DNA from: Dongia_B sp964406155 | Lineage (GTDB): Bacteria > Pseudomonadota > Alphaproteobacteria > Dongiales > Dongiaceae | Assembly (NCBI GenBank): GCA_964406155.1 | Contig: CAYOQR010000008.1 | Coordinates: forward strand, 56,703 to 120,702 | Direction: 5' to 3' | Length of the DNA: 64,000 bases | In this document: positions 8,389 through 16,965 of the stretch, one piece after another | How positions within the stretch are numbered: position 1 is the stretch's first letter | How the letters are laid out: each line of letters opens with the position of its first letter | Translations under genes and position numbers: made by a program | Notes under the pieces: generated by a model | Databases searched by the model: none | What the model saw: only the letters and a program-made list of their open reading frames with translations | Told to the model about the DNA's origin: nothing

Positions 8389-9543
8389 GTGGCGGTACCT
8401 TTACGGCAGGCGTTGCGTGTTGGCGCTTACGTCATGAAGCAGCATCTCGCTGGACGGAAGCGCTATCCGCTCGTCCTCATGTTGGAACCCCTGTTCCGTT
8501 GCAACCTCGCCTGCGCCGGCTGCGGCAAGATCGATTATCCCGACGAGATCCTCAATCAGCGCATCTCGGTGAAGGATGCCCTGCACGCCGCCGAGGAATG
8601 CGGCGCGCCGATGGTCTCGATCGCCGGCGGCGAGCCGCTGCTGCATCGTGAGATGCCGGAGATCATCGAAGGCCTGATCGCCCAGAAGCGCTTTGTCTAT
8701 CTCTGCACCAATGCGCTGCTGATGGAAAAGAAGATGGATCAGTACAAGCCATCTCCTTATTTCACCTGGTCGGTGCATCTGGACGGCAGCAAGGACGAGC
8801 ACGACAAATCGGTCTGCCAGCAGGGTGTCTATGACAAGGCGGTGGAAGCCATCGCCAAGGCGAAGGCCGCCGGCTTCCGCGTCAACATCAACTGCACCTT
8901 CTTCGACGGCACCGATCCGGCCCGCGCCGCCAGCTTCTTCGATGACGTGATGGCCATGGGTGTCGACGGCATCACGGTGTCGCCGGGTTACGCCTATGAG
9001 CGCGCGCCCGACCAGCAGCATTTCCTGAACCGCCAGAAGACCCGCCAGTTGTTCCGCGACATCTTCCGCCGCGGCGACAAGGGCAAGAAGTGGCGCTTCA
9101 GCCAGTCCTCCCTGTTCCTCAACTTCCTGGCTGGCAACGAAACCTACAAGTGCACGCCCTGGGCCAATCCGACCCGCAATGTGTTCGGCTGGCAGCGCCC
9201 CTGCTATCTGATCGGCGAAGGCTATGCCAAGAGCTTCACCGAATTGATGAACAGCACCGAGTGGGACGATTACGGCGTCGGCAATTACGAGAAGTGCGCC
9301 GACTGCATGGTCCACAGCGGCTTCGAAGGAACCGCCGTGAAGGACACGGTCATGCATCCGCTGAAGGCGATGATGGTGTCGCTGAAGGGCGTGAAGGTCG
9401 ATGGCACGATGGCGCCGGACATTTCACTCGATAAGCAGCGCCCGGCCGAGTTCGTCTTCTCGCGGCATGTGGAAGACGCCATGACCCAGATCAAGGCCGA
9501 AAAGGTTGCGAATCAGAACAAGGGCGTTGCTGCGGCCGAATAA
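8389..9543 (+). CDS. hpnH: HpnH, adenosylhopane-forming radical SAM enzyme
   Basis: This 384-residue radical SAM protein has the cluster motif C38-x3-C42-x2-C45 (RCNLACAGCGK), a GGEPLL SAM-binding stretch near residue 80, and a C-terminal cysteine cluster (CADC). HpnH joins the 5'-deoxyadenosyl radical to diploptene to make adenosylhopane, the first step of extended C35 hopanoid synthesis. The start is GTG at 8389, with AAAGGAG seven bases upstream. HpnG, which removes adenine from its product, is encoded about 0.3 kb downstream on the other strand, and the cyclase follows it. Confidence 0.95.
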   Translation: MAVPLRQALRVGAYVMKQHLAGRKRYPLVLMLEPLFRCNLACAGCGKIDYPDEILNQRISVKDALHAAEECGAPMVSIAGGEPLLHREMPEIIEGLIAQKRFVYLCTNALLMEKKMDQYKPSPYFTWSVHLDGSKDEHDKSVCQQGVYDKAVEAIAKAKAAGFRVNINCTFFDGTDPARAASFFDDVMAMGVDGITVSPGYAYERAPDQQHFLNRQKTRQLFRDIFRRGDKGKKWRFSQSSLFLNFLAGNETYKCTPWANPTRNVFGWQRPCYLIGEGYAKSFTELMNSTEWDDYGVGNYEKCADCMVHSGFEGTAVKDTVMHPLKAMMVSLKGVKVDGTMAPDISLDKQRPAEFVFSRHVEDAMTQIKAEKVANQNKGVAAAE

Positions 9544-9564
9544 GGCCCGCATCTCGATCACGTT

Positions 9565-9604
9565 CGAAAAACCCGTCCTCCACGATCGGAGGACGGGTTT
9601 TTCG
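9565..9604. terminator. Strong terminator after hpnH
   Basis: A 17-bp perfect stem, CGAAAAACCCGTCCTCC (9565-9581) with its complement at 9588-9604, has a six-base loop. It carries A and T runs on its two sides, so it can act in both directions. Confidence 0.9.
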
Positions 9605-9861
9605 TTGCCTGAACCATTCTCAGAAATTAAATTAGAAATTATGTCCAATTTATTGTTTTAAAAATAAAATACCCACTTCCCTGCCAACTCTTAGAGGAAC
9701 CTCAACCGGACATCGCTGATAATATTCAATGGAGGTCGGTGCCGGTAAAACGTCAGTGTGATCAGGCAGTTGAGCAAGGGTCTTGTCGGCGCGACCGGAT
9801 AATTGGGTCTCAGTTCGTTCGATGCCAAGGCCGGCGCGGACCAGACCGCCGGGGCGCTGCG

Positions 9862-10533
9862 CTAAGACACCTTCGATTGATTCGCCGCCAGCATGGTCAC
9901 GAGCGGCCGGCAGGATTTGAGGCTTCGCAAGGCCTGGCCGGATGACCGGGCAACGCGCAAGACCTCGCCCAAACCGAGACGGCCGGTCAGCAGTGCCGCA
10001 ATGATCGGCCAGGGACGCGAGCGGCCTTCGGCATCGAGCCCGGCGGCAAAGGCCGGCGGCAAGGCCTCAGCGGCAGTATCGGCGATTGTCCGGATGACGA
10101 GGAAAGGCAAGCCGTGTCGTGCTGCCGCCCGCGCCATGTGATGGCTTTCCATATCCGCCGCGATTGCGGATGTTTGCTGAAAAATCGATGCTTTGTCAGC
10201 CGCCGATGAGACGATGCTGTCACTGGCGTAGATATGGCCGGCCCTCGCCTGCGGATGGGATGCGAGCGCCCGCTCCAGCCAGCCGGGATCGCCGACATAG
10301 CCTGTGCCATCACCATCGAAGACTGTCGCCGACAGCACGAGATCGCCACAGCGCAATGCGGGGTCCAGTGCGCCGGCGATCCCGAAACTGATCAGGCCGG
10401 TCGCTCCGGCAGCCAACAGTTGCTCGACCTTCCGCCGGGTCGCCTCGGCCTGCCCGCCGCCGCTAACGGCACGGCACGGCAGGCCGGCAACGATCTTGGC
10501 CTCCGCCTGCAGGCCGGTGACGACGCCGAGCAA
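9862..10533 (-). CDS. hpnG: HpnG, adenosylhopane nucleosidase/phosphorylase
   Basis: This 223-residue protein is of the purine-nucleoside phosphorylase/MTA-SAH nucleosidase fold. Motifs include LGVVTGLQAEAKI at the start, a glycine-rich GLISFGIAGALDP near residue 50, and ADMESHHMARAAARHGLPFLVIR near 130, the family's nucleoside-binding stretch. HpnG removes adenine from adenosylhopane to give ribosylhopane. It lies three bases after shc in the same frame; the first usable start is TTG at 10533, just past the shc TGA, and an ATG is not available. Translational coupling to shc is likely. Confidence 0.9.
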   Translation of the reverse strand: MLGVVTGLQAEAKIVAGLPCRAVSGGGQAEATRRKVEQLLAAGATGLISFGIAGALDPALRCGDLVLSATVFDGDGTGYVGDPGWLERALASHPQARAGHIYASDSIVSSAADKASIFQQTSAIAADMESHHMARAAARHGLPFLVIRTIADTAAEALPPAFAAGLDAEGRSRPWPIIAALLTGRLGLGEVLRVARSSGQALRSLKSCRPLVTMLAANQSKVS

Positions 10534-10536
10534 GCG

Positions 10537-12495
10537 TCACATCCCGTGCATGACGGTCTTGGAATTGCCCTGCTTCAGATTGCGGTAGCGCGCCATGGCC
10601 CAGACCGGGAAAAAGGCGCGATAGCCGTGATAACGCAGATAGAAGACGCGGGGGAAGCCGACCGCCGTATAGGCTTCCTCGTCCCATTCGCCTTCCGGCG
10701 TCTGGGTATCGGTCAGATAGCGGATGCCGCTTTCCACCGAAGGATGCTCGACCTCGCCCGCCGCCATCAGGCCGAGCACGGCCCAGGCTGTCTGGGAAGC
10801 GGTCGAAACCTTGCCCTCGCCGTGCGGCTGGTCGTCCCAATAGGAGGCACCATCCTCGCCCCAGCCGCCATCCGCCCGCTGCTTCGAGACCAGCCAGGCG
10901 ACCGCCTTGCGCATGGCCGGATGATCGCTCGGCAGGCCGATAGCATTAAGGGCGCAAAGTACCGACCAGGTGCCGTAGACATAGTTCGTCCCCCAGCGGC
11001 CGAACCAGCTACCGTCCTCCTCCTGATCCGCGAGCAGATAATCGATGGCCGCCTTCACCTTGGGGTGATCGGCCTTGTAGCCGAGCTGCGCCAGCATGCT
11101 GAGGCAACGCGCCGACACATCGGCCGTCGGCGGATCGAGCAAGGCGCCGTGATCGGCGAAGGGAATGTGGTTCAGATACTGGTAGTCGTTATCGACATCG
11201 AAAGCACCCCAGCCGCCATTCTTGCTCTGCAGGCCGAAGATCCATTCGACGGCACGGTCGATCTCTTCCTTGTATTTGTCGTGGTCTAGGCGATCCAGCG
11301 CCATCACCACGACGGCGGTATCATCGACATCCGGGTAGTGCGGATTGTTGTACTGGAAGGCCCAGCCGCCCGGCCGGACACCCGGTGCGCGGACGGCCCA
11401 ATCGCCGACGACATCGAGAATCTGCCGCCCCTTCAGCCATTCGGCAGCCGGCTTCACCTGTTCGGCGAAGGTGCCGCCCACTTCCAGCATGGCGTGGCTG
11501 GCGAGGCCGGTATCCCAGACCGGCGACAGGCAGGGCTGGCAATATGCACGATTGCCATGCACCACCATCAGCTTCTCGATGGATTTCTTGGCGATGACCA
11601 GATCGGGATGATCCTTGGGATAACCGAGGATCTCGAACATCATCACGCTATTGGCCATGGCGGGATAGATGGCGCCCAGGCCGTCCTCGCCGTTCAGGCG
11701 CTCGGTGACGAAGGCAACCGCCTTCTCGACGGCCCGCTCGCGCGAGGCCTTCGGAAACATCCAGTCGAGCCGCTGCAGCACCCGGTCGAGATTGCGGAAG
11801 AAGACCGCCCAGGGGCCCTTGCGGTTCATATTGTACCAGTTGGTCACCTGCTCCGGTGGCGTCACGAACAGCTCGCGGACATCCACCTTGCGCGGATTCT
11901 TCGCCAGCGGCTTCTCTGCCATCAGGACCAGCAACGGCACGATCACCGTTCGCGACCAATAGCTGACCTTGTCGAGATGGAAGGGGAACCAGCGCGGCAG
12001 ATGCATGATCTCGACCGGCATCACCGGCACGCCCCGCCACGGCACCTGGCCGAACAATGCAAGCTGGATCAGGGTGAAGACATTGGAGGTCTGCGCCCCG
12101 CCATGGGCGAGAATCGCTTCGCGCGCCCGCTTCATATGCGGCGCATCCACGTCCTCGCCGCAGATCTTCAGGGCATAATAAGCCTTCACGCTGGCGGAGA
12201 TGTTGAAATCGCCGTCATGGAAAAGCGGCCAGCCGCCATGGGCGCCCTGGATCGACTTCAAATAATTGACGATCGGCGGTTCGATCGCCGGATCGATCTC
12301 GTCGAGAAAATGCTTCAGCAGAATGTATTCCGCCGGGATGGTGGCATCGGCCTCCAGCTCGAAGGCCCAGTGTCCGTCCGGGTGTTGGCGCTCGGCCAGG
12401 GCTTCCGCCGCGGCATCGATTCCCTGCTCAACACGCTTCATCAGATCCGCGACAGCAATAGGGGCTGCCGCTGAGGCAAGTCCATGACTGCTCAT
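10537..12495 (-). CDS. shc: Squalene-hopene cyclase
   Basis: This 652-residue terpene cyclase is of normal length. It carries the protonating DxDD motif as DVDDTAVV around residue 388, preceded by GGWAFQYNN. It also has several QW repeats, for example QTAWAVLGLMAAG near the C-terminus and DGHWAFELEAD near the N-terminus. Shc cyclises squalene to hopene and diplopterol at the inner membrane. ATG at 12495 gives MSSHGLAS. It is co-transcribed with hpnG, and its product feeds HpnH. Confidence 0.97.
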   Translation of the reverse strand: MSSHGLASAAAPIAVADLMKRVEQGIDAAAEALAERQHPDGHWAFELEADATIPAEYILLKHFLDEIDPAIEPPIVNYLKSIQGAHGGWPLFHDGDFNISASVKAYYALKICGEDVDAPHMKRAREAILAHGGAQTSNVFTLIQLALFGQVPWRGVPVMPVEIMHLPRWFPFHLDKVSYWSRTVIVPLLVLMAEKPLAKNPRKVDVRELFVTPPEQVTNWYNMNRKGPWAVFFRNLDRVLQRLDWMFPKASRERAVEKAVAFVTERLNGEDGLGAIYPAMANSVMMFEILGYPKDHPDLVIAKKSIEKLMVVHGNRAYCQPCLSPVWDTGLASHAMLEVGGTFAEQVKPAAEWLKGRQILDVVGDWAVRAPGVRPGGWAFQYNNPHYPDVDDTAVVVMALDRLDHDKYKEEIDRAVEWIFGLQSKNGGWGAFDVDNDYQYLNHIPFADHGALLDPPTADVSARCLSMLAQLGYKADHPKVKAAIDYLLADQEEDGSWFGRWGTNYVYGTWSVLCALNAIGLPSDHPAMRKAVAWLVSKQRADGGWGEDGASYWDDQPHGEGKVSTASQTAWAVLGLMAAGEVEHPSVESGIRYLTDTQTPEGEWDEEAYTAVGFPRVFYLRYHGYRAFFPVWAMARYRNLKQGNSKTVMHGM

Positions 12496-12695
12496 CGTTC
12501 AATCAACCATTCGGTATATCGCAAGCTGGCCGCACAATGCTCGAATTGCCGTTTTATTTCAACCCTTTCACAGCCCCTTTCCGGCCGCAGGGCAGCTTTC
12601 GCGTCCACTCCCAAAGAATCGCGTAATCTACTGAAAAATAATAATTATTTTAATTAAGATGCTCTTTACCTGTCACCCGTCATGATAACCGTCAC

Positions 12696-14882
12696 GTGAT
12701 TGCCAGGGAGGCTACCGGTCGGAGCAACGGCGACCGGGTTGGGATAGAATTGCGCGGGATCGTCCAAAACATCACCGGAAAACTCACCTATCGCCTTGTC
12801 GCGATCGTGATGCTGTGCGTCCTGCTCGCGAGTGGCCCGGCGACGATCGGCTTCTATCTTTTCAGTCGTGCGACCACGATTGATACCGCCACGCAACTGA
12901 TTTCAGCCAGCACCAGCAGCAAGATATTCACCTTGGAAGCGCAATTGCGGCTGGCCCGCGACAGCCTGGGCAAGTTCCGCGATCACCTGTTGGCTGAATT
13001 GGCCGCCCCGCCGGACGATCAGGAGCAAAGCCGCTTTGCCCACGATTTCGTTCGGCAGCCGAATGGCGTGATTGCCTCCGACCGCCGCACGTTCGACGGC
13101 CGCAAACAAGCCGGTGTCTTCATCACGCCGGGTGAAGAGCAGACGCCCTTCATCAAGACGCTACTCCTGCGCGGGCAGCGGCTGATGACGATCTATGGCT
13201 CGGCCGTCGTCCCACCTTTCGATTCCCTGTGGATGCTCACCCGCTGGCACTCGGAGATCGTCTATATGCCGCGCGTGCCGACGATGATCTATCAGGCGAA
13301 ACCGAGCGACGACTACAACCCCACCGAATGGTTGACCCTGGGTGATCCGACGGTCAATCAGGACCGCGGTCTGCGCTGGACCAAGGCCAGCTACGACTTC
13401 GTCACCTGGTCCTGGATGATCAGTGCGGTTCTGCCGGTCGATCGCGACGGCGTTTGGCTCGGCACAATCGGCCACGACATCTTCATCAAGAACCTGCTGG
13501 ATCATCTGACCCAGAATGACAGTTTCGCCACGACCGAGCACTTCCTGCTCGGTGCAGATGGAGAGCCGATCCTTGCCGGGCGCTGGCAATCGATGCTGGA
13601 AGCCGGCACCTTGTCCCTGGCGGACAAGCTTGCCCTCCAGCATGTCCTTGCCGCGCTCCGCCGCTATGCGCCCGCCGACACGGAAGGCGTTCATAGCTAT
13701 CGCTTCAAAATCGCCAATGTCAGCAGCATTGTCGTGACCGAAAAGGTTGCCGAAACCGGTTGGACCTATTACCGCGTCGTCCCGATTTCCAGCATTGTCG
13801 GCCGCATCACGTCCGGTTTCCTCTGGACGACCGCGATCGCCATTGCCGCCATGCTGCTGATCGCCATCGCCTTTCACACCGCCTTGCGTCTGCACATCAT
13901 CCGGCCGGTCCGCGACCTCGCCCGGATCGTCGATCAATTCGCCGAAGGCAATGCCGATGTGCGGGCGCCCGTGCGCAGCGACGATGAAATCGGCCACCTG
14001 GCCGCCGCCTTCAACGACATGGTCGACCGTATCCGGCAAAGCCATAGCCGCCTCACCCAGGTCCAGCAGGATTTGCAACGGCAGAACCGGGACCTGCTGC
14101 GGGCAAGCCGGATCAAGACAAATTTTCTTGCCAACATGTCGCACGAGCTCCGCACGCCGCTGAACGCCATCCTGGGTTTCGCCGATGTGATGCGCTCCGA
14201 GCTGTTCGGCCCGCTCGGCAATGCGCGCTACAAGGAATATACGGACGATATCAAGCGCAGCGGCGAACACTTGCTTGCTTTGATCAACGATGTCCTCGAT
14301 ATGTCCCGGATCGAAGCCGGCAAGGCCGATCTCGATCTCGTCGCACAGGACCTGACGCCGCTCATTCAATCCAGCATTACGATGGTACGGGCAACCGCCG
14401 ACAACAAATCGGTCGCCATCACGGCAGATCTTCCCGAGACGAAACTGGAGGCACTCTGCGATTCACGGGCGGTGACGCAGATGTTGCTTAACCTTCTGTC
14501 CAACGCGATCAAATTCGCGCCGACCGGTAGCGAGATCAAAGTCTATGCCGGCCGGACCGAAGATGGCGGCAGCGAGATCGCCGTCCGGGATCATGGCCCC
14601 GGCATCACACCGGCCATGCTGCCCCGCCTGTTCGAGCCGTTCAGCCCGAAGATCGCACATATCGCCAGCGGCCATCAGGGGACCGGCCTCGGCCTCTCGA
14701 TCACCAAAGGGCTGATCGAAGCCCATGGCGGGTCGATCGAGGTCGAAACCTTGCATGAACGCACGGCAAACCGGAAAGAAGCCGCCGCTCCTCGAAACGA
14801 TATCGGCACGACCATGCGCCTGATCTTTCCGCCGGCCGTCATGCCGAACCGGACGGTACGCGAACACGCTTTACCGCTGTAG
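12696..14882 (+). CDS. Membrane sensor histidine kinase with large periplasmic sensor (orphan)
   Basis: In this 728-residue kinase, residues about 31-55 and 378-398 are membrane helices enclosing a periplasmic domain of about 320 residues, probably Cache-like. HAMP follows (about 400-452), then HisKA with the phospho-acceptor H483 in NMSHELRTPLNAILGF. The HATPase domain shows NLLSNAIKFAP (near 598), DHGPGI and GTGLGLSI (near 662). No receiver domain is fused and no response regulator lies anywhere in the window. The start is uncertain: GTG at 12696 is the first option but has no clear ribosome site. It is divergent from shc, so a link to membrane stress is possible but unproven. Confidence 0.88.
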   Translation: MIAREATGRSNGDRVGIELRGIVQNITGKLTYRLVAIVMLCVLLASGPATIGFYLFSRATTIDTATQLISASTSSKIFTLEAQLRLARDSLGKFRDHLLAELAAPPDDQEQSRFAHDFVRQPNGVIASDRRTFDGRKQAGVFITPGEEQTPFIKTLLLRGQRLMTIYGSAVVPPFDSLWMLTRWHSEIVYMPRVPTMIYQAKPSDDYNPTEWLTLGDPTVNQDRGLRWTKASYDFVTWSWMISAVLPVDRDGVWLGTIGHDIFIKNLLDHLTQNDSFATTEHFLLGADGEPILAGRWQSMLEAGTLSLADKLALQHVLAALRRYAPADTEGVHSYRFKIANVSSIVVTEKVAETGWTYYRVVPISSIVGRITSGFLWTTAIAIAAMLLIAIAFHTALRLHIIRPVRDLARIVDQFAEGNADVRAPVRSDDEIGHLAAAFNDMVDRIRQSHSRLTQVQQDLQRQNRDLLRASRIKTNFLANMSHELRTPLNAILGFADVMRSELFGPLGNARYKEYTDDIKRSGEHLLALINDVLDMSRIEAGKADLDLVAQDLTPLIQSSITMVRATADNKSVAITADLPETKLEALCDSRAVTQMLLNLLSNAIKFAPTGSEIKVYAGRTEDGGSEIAVRDHGPGITPAMLPRLFEPFSPKIAHIASGHQGTGLGLSITKGLIEAHGGSIEVETLHERTANRKEAAAPRNDIGTTMRLIFPPAVMPNRTVREHALPL

Positions 14883-14917
14883 CTGGAGCTGGCCTCGTTC
14901 CGGAACCGGCAGGCTGG

Positions 14918-15883
14918 TCAATCCCGGTGGACCACCTGCAAGCCCGCTTCCGCCAATGCCGAGCGCAACCATTGCTGCCCAGCGGCCACGGCAGCCAGCT
15001 CCAAAGCAAGCAGGCGGGCGAGATCTGTTCCGGCCAGTTCCTCCGCATGATAGGGACAGCGAAGCTCATCCGACGGCGATGCCGTGACGCGAAAGACGCC
15101 CTCCCCCAACCTGCCATCGCCACGGCGGTCGCGGATCGGCGCCTTATATCCCCAGACACTGGACATGATGAGCTGATCGAGGCCAGCGCCCGCCAAGCGC
15201 CGGGTGATCTCGATGATCGGCAAAACGCCCTGCCCGATCGGGCAGCCGATGATCCAGAACGGCGCATCAGCCGAATCGCCCTGCATCAGGCAGACATGAT
15301 CCTTCAAATGCGCGGATCGCACATAAGGTTGGATGGCGGCCAGCGCCGTCATCGGCTCCTCCCCGACCATCATCGAATTGCCGTAATCGAAAAGAGCGGC
15401 GATCCAGGGATGATCGACACGGGCGAGGATTTCGGCCAGTTCCGGACCGGTGAAGTCCTCATGGTTCTCGAGGAGGACCCGGACACCTGCCTGTTCCGCC
15501 AGTCCGGCCACGACCCGCAGATCCGCAATCGTCCGCTCGATCGTCTCCCGGACGGTCCCGCCATGGCGCATATAGGTCCGCAGTTGCTGCGCACCGAGCG
15601 CCTGGCAGACGTCGAGCATTCGCGCCATATGCGCCGGCGCGGTATCGCTGGTCTCCAGGTCGCATCGCAGCCGGTTGTTCTCAAGCCTCTGCCGCACGGC
15701 CCGGAAATGATCGTCGCTCGTTCCGTTCAACTGCCGGTAATTCGCTCCATTGGCATTGATGCTGACACCGGTGAAGCCTTCCGCCGCCGCGATGTCCAGG
15801 AAGCGGAAAACATCGAAGCCCGGTTGATGGAGATAGTGATAGCGATAGGAATAGCTTTGCTGGAACAGGTGAAGCTGTGTCAT
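14918..15883 (-). CDS. Sugar phosphate isomerase/epimerase, TIM-barrel family
   Basis: This 321-residue protein is of the xylose-isomerase-like TIM barrel (AP-endonuclease 2) family. Typical elements are VLLENHEDF near residue 140, ALFDYGNSMM near 170 and RSAHLKDHV near 195, which carry the metal-ligand acids and histidines. Members isomerise or epimerise sugars or inositols. It is seven bases downstream of a kinase-like gene on the same strand, suggesting a small carbohydrate operon, but the substrate is unknown. Confidence 0.8.
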   Translation of the reverse strand: MTQLHLFQQSYSYRYHYLHQPGFDVFRFLDIAAAEGFTGVSINANGANYRQLNGTSDDHFRAVRQRLENNRLRCDLETSDTAPAHMARMLDVCQALGAQQLRTYMRHGGTVRETIERTIADLRVVAGLAEQAGVRVLLENHEDFTGPELAEILARVDHPWIAALFDYGNSMMVGEEPMTALAAIQPYVRSAHLKDHVCLMQGDSADAPFWIIGCPIGQGVLPIIEITRRLAGAGLDQLIMSSVWGYKAPIRDRRGDGRLGEGVFRVTASPSDELRCPYHAEELAGTDLARLLALELAAVAAGQQWLRSALAEAGLQVVHRD

Positions 15884-15890
15884 GGCCTCG

Positions 15891-16832
15891 TTACCGCTGC
15901 AGGAGATTGATCAGGGCCATCGTCGCCCGGTCATAGGCTGCGGAGGCCTCCGGCCGGGTCTCGCGATACTGGTGACGGCGCATCGCGCAATAGGTTGCCA
16001 TGCGCCAGTGAAAGAACGGCTCCAGCAGATGGAAACGCCGGATCGTCTCCGTGTCGCCATAGGCCGCCAGGAAATCCCGCCGTTGCAACGCCTGCAAGGG
16101 CGGACAATCGTAGAGGATCTGGAAGGCCGGCGACAGGAAGGCGCACAGATCCTCGGCTGGATCGCCCAAGGCGGGACATTGCCAGTCGATCAGACGCAGC
16201 CCGCCGTCGCCCAGGATGAGATTGCCCGGCCCGGTATCCGTGTGCAGCAGGGACCGGCGCGGCAACAGTGGCATCTCGATCAGCTCGGGGCGCAAGGCAT
16301 CGAATGCGAGCCGATCCGCCGGCACGATCAGATACTCCTCCCCTTGCGCCAGAATTGCCGACGGCGCGATGGGAACCTCGCGGAATCCATTGACCGTCAG
16401 GGCATGCAACCGTCGCAGCAACCCGGCCACCGCCCCGACATCCGGGACTGCCGCCGCGCCCGGCCAGCTCCGGCCGCCATAGAATTCGTAAACGAGCACA
16501 TCCCCTGCGGCATCCGGGTAAAACCCGATCGACCGAGGCGCGATGTCGTGCGGCCCCAACAACGCCAAGGCCCGGGCCTCCATATCGGCGAGATTGGGAA
16601 ACAACGCCAAGTCGAACTGACGCCTGAAGCGTTTCACCACCCAATCCCCGAAGCCGCCGGTCACCCGATAGACATGGTTCAGATAGCCACCTGTCAGTAA
16701 CTTGGATCGGACAGCACTGCCGGTCGGAAGCAGGCCCTGCGCCTGCAGGAAATCGACGGGATCGAAAGGGGTTTGGGGTTCAGCCGGTGCTTGGCTACCC
16801 GACGCGGGCTGGGCATTTTGGCGCTCGACCAT
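15891..16832 (-). CDS. Aminoglycoside phosphotransferase-family (APH/choline-kinase fold) protein
   Basis: This 313-residue kinase-like protein has the catalytic loop LLHTDTGPGNLIL and the metal-binding IDWQ a little later, the Brenner and DxD-type motifs of APH enzymes. N-terminal LLTGGYLNHVYRV fits the nucleotide loop and VVKRF supplies the lysine. I chose ATG 16832: upstream codons (AGA, AGG, ATA) look non-coding, and a longer frame to 17063 would overlap the divergent channel gene. An intermediate ATG at 16904 is possible. It probably phosphorylates a small hydroxylated molecule in the pathway of the downstream isomerase; antibiotic resistance is not implied. Confidence 0.75.
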   Translation of the reverse strand: MVERQNAQPASGSQAPAEPQTPFDPVDFLQAQGLLPTGSAVRSKLLTGGYLNHVYRVTGGFGDWVVKRFRRQFDLALFPNLADMEARALALLGPHDIAPRSIGFYPDAAGDVLVYEFYGGRSWPGAAAVPDVGAVAGLLRRLHALTVNGFREVPIAPSAILAQGEEYLIVPADRLAFDALRPELIEMPLLPRRSLLHTDTGPGNLILGDGGLRLIDWQCPALGDPAEDLCAFLSPAFQILYDCPPLQALQRRDFLAAYGDTETIRRFHLLEPFFHWRMATYCAMRRHQYRETRPEASAAYDRATMALINLLQR

Positions 16833-16965
16833 GAGCTGATCTGCCTTATTTTCGTCGGCTTCCGACTGGATTATCCTGGCGCCAGCGCTAACTTCTCTAG
16901 CCATGGTTGCGCATGACGGAATCAGGCCGTATTTGAGCGCCGGCGCCAAAATATAGGAAACTGGA

